In this document: positions 11,102 through 11,938 of the stretch, piece after piece
How positions within the stretch are numbered: the stretch's first letter is position 1
Layout: every line of letters starts with the position of its first letter
NCBI GenBank assembly: GCA_012797825.1
Contig: JAAZOI010000302.1
Coordinates: 1 to 11,938, forward strand
Origin: Eubacteriaceae bacterium
GTDB lineage: Bacteria; Bacillota; Clostridia; Eubacteriales; UBA1433
Direction: 5' to 3'
Length of the DNA: 11,938 bases
Notes under the pieces: generated by a model
Told to the model about the DNA's origin: nothing
The model's input: only the letters and a program-made list of their open reading frames with translations
Database searches by the model: none
Program-made: the position numbers and the translations under genes

Positions 11102-11938
11102 ATGGATGATTTGAAGGAATTTATTAAAATCACAGCATATAAGGAAGGCATAGATTTAATCGGTTTTGCAGAAGCTCGGAATTTTACAGAGTTCGAAAAA
11201 TTCTATAATGAAAAAATTGAGCATAATTATTTGCCGGATGTAGGCAATATCAGAGATATAAAGAAAAGGCTGAATGTTTTTGACGTTATGCCGCAGGCTA
11301 AAACTATAATAGCTATTGGCGTTTCTTATAATAAAAAAATGGACAAGCCTGATGGTGAAAGCATAAAAGGCATAATATCACATCATGTTTTTAAAAAAGA
11401 CTATCACAACGTAATGCAGGAAAAGATGCATAATCTTACTGAAAAAATAAAAGAAAAAACAGGTGATAATTATAAATTTCAATGTTATTGCGACAATGGA
11501 ATACTTGATGACAGAATAGCGGCATATTTATGCGGAATCGGATTTTACGGTAAAAATAATTTCATTATAAACGAAAGATACGGAAGCTATATCTTTTTAG
11601 GTCATATTCTTACAGATATTAGAATAAAGCCGGATAAATCGACCCGAACTTTATGCGAAGATTGCCGCGCATGTGTTGACGCATGCCCGAGCGGAGCGCT
11701 TATGGACAGCTACTGCTTAAACTCCAAAAGGTGTATTTCTAATCTGACTCAAAAGAAAACTTTAAGCTATGAGCAGAAACAGACGATAGGCAGGCATATT
11801 TACGGGTGCAATATTTGTCAGCAGGTATGCAGATTCAATATAGGCGCGCAAGCTTGCAGCGGTGAGAACTTCAGCGCCGATAAAGAGGATATATACGTTG
11901 AATGTGATGATATAATAAATATGGGTGCGGATAAATTT
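11102..11938 (+). CDS. queG: QueG-like epoxyqueuosine reductase, N-terminal 279 residues
   Basis: QueG reduces epoxyqueuosine to queuosine in tRNA, using cobalamin and two [4Fe-4S] clusters. The gene runs off the right edge. Visible are the DUF1730-type N-terminal domain (IDLIGFAEAR, later ILDDRIAAYLCGIGFYGKN with Asp137 as the likely catalytic acid) and a ferredoxin-like region with CEDCRACVDACP (Cys185, 188, 191, 195) and CNICQQVC (Cys236, 239, 243). The second motif is followed by RFN rather than the more common PWN. About 280 of perhaps 300-380 residues are present, so the HEAT-like C-terminus, if any, is unseen. A related reductase outside queuosine synthesis is possible. No ribosome binding site precedes the ATG. 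A TATAAT ends six bases before it. Confidence 0.75.
   Translation, partial: MDDLKEFIKITAYKEGIDLIGFAEARNFTEFEKFYNEKIEHNYLPDVGNIRDIKKRLNVFDVMPQAKTIIAIGVSYNKKMDKPDGESIKGIISHHVFKKDYHNVMQEKMHNLTEKIKEKTGDNYKFQCYCDNGILDDRIAAYLCGIGFYGKNNFIINERYGSYIFLGHILTDIRIKPDKSTRTLCEDCRACVDACPSGALMDSYCLNSKRCISNLTQKKTLSYEQKQTIGRHIYGCNICQQVCRFNIGAQACSGENFSADKEDIYVECDDIINMGADKF

Overview
The window comes from a low-GC, endospore-forming Firmicute, most probably class Clostridia. The evidence is SpoIIP and SpoVS, the rny-ymdB-spoVS gene order known from Bacillus, AGGAGG-type ribosome binding sites, occasional TTG starts and strongly A/T-rich spacers. I cannot name a genus. No tRNA, rRNA, IS element, prophage gene or CRISPR array is visible.

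Left part (1-6823) holds mostly conserved core genes. A partial NfeD-type membrane protein, a small unknown membrane protein and spoIIP read leftward; rpsT (ribosomal protein S20) diverges from spoIIP and ends at a strong terminator. Leftward again come a PlsC-like acyltransferase with an added zinc ribbon, then spoVS, ymdB and rny. These three link sporulation, a biofilm/sporulation phosphodiesterase and the main mRNA endonuclease. An HPr-like protein and a small DUF1858-type CxxC protein are divergent from each other.

Middle part (6865-9234) is a small-protein island that I do not recognise from any described system. Five leftward genes probably form one operon. It begins with three tandem, homologous 51-55-residue proteins too short for ordinary ORF calling, each made of two short Leu/Phe-rich segments. 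An 82-residue relative with a Cys/His/Asp-rich centre and a 215-residue unknown protein follow. Diverging from them are a 96-residue helical protein and a 70-residue extremely basic protein. Synonymous divergence between the three tandem copies shows selection for the protein sequence. Structured intergenic RNAs that could control ribosome binding sites occur at three places.

Right part (9288-11938) has a subtilisin-type S8 peptidase with no signal peptide, an unknown membrane-anchored protein ending at a terminator, and the first 279 codons of a QueG-like epoxyqueuosine reductase whose promoter position suggests a leaderless mRNA.

The main candidate for something undescribed is the small hydrophobic hairpin-protein array (7584-8480) with its divergent charged partners. 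Its function is unknown. Membrane remodelling, a spore- or envelope-associated assembly, or a peptide toxin are possible, and none is proven by the sequence.
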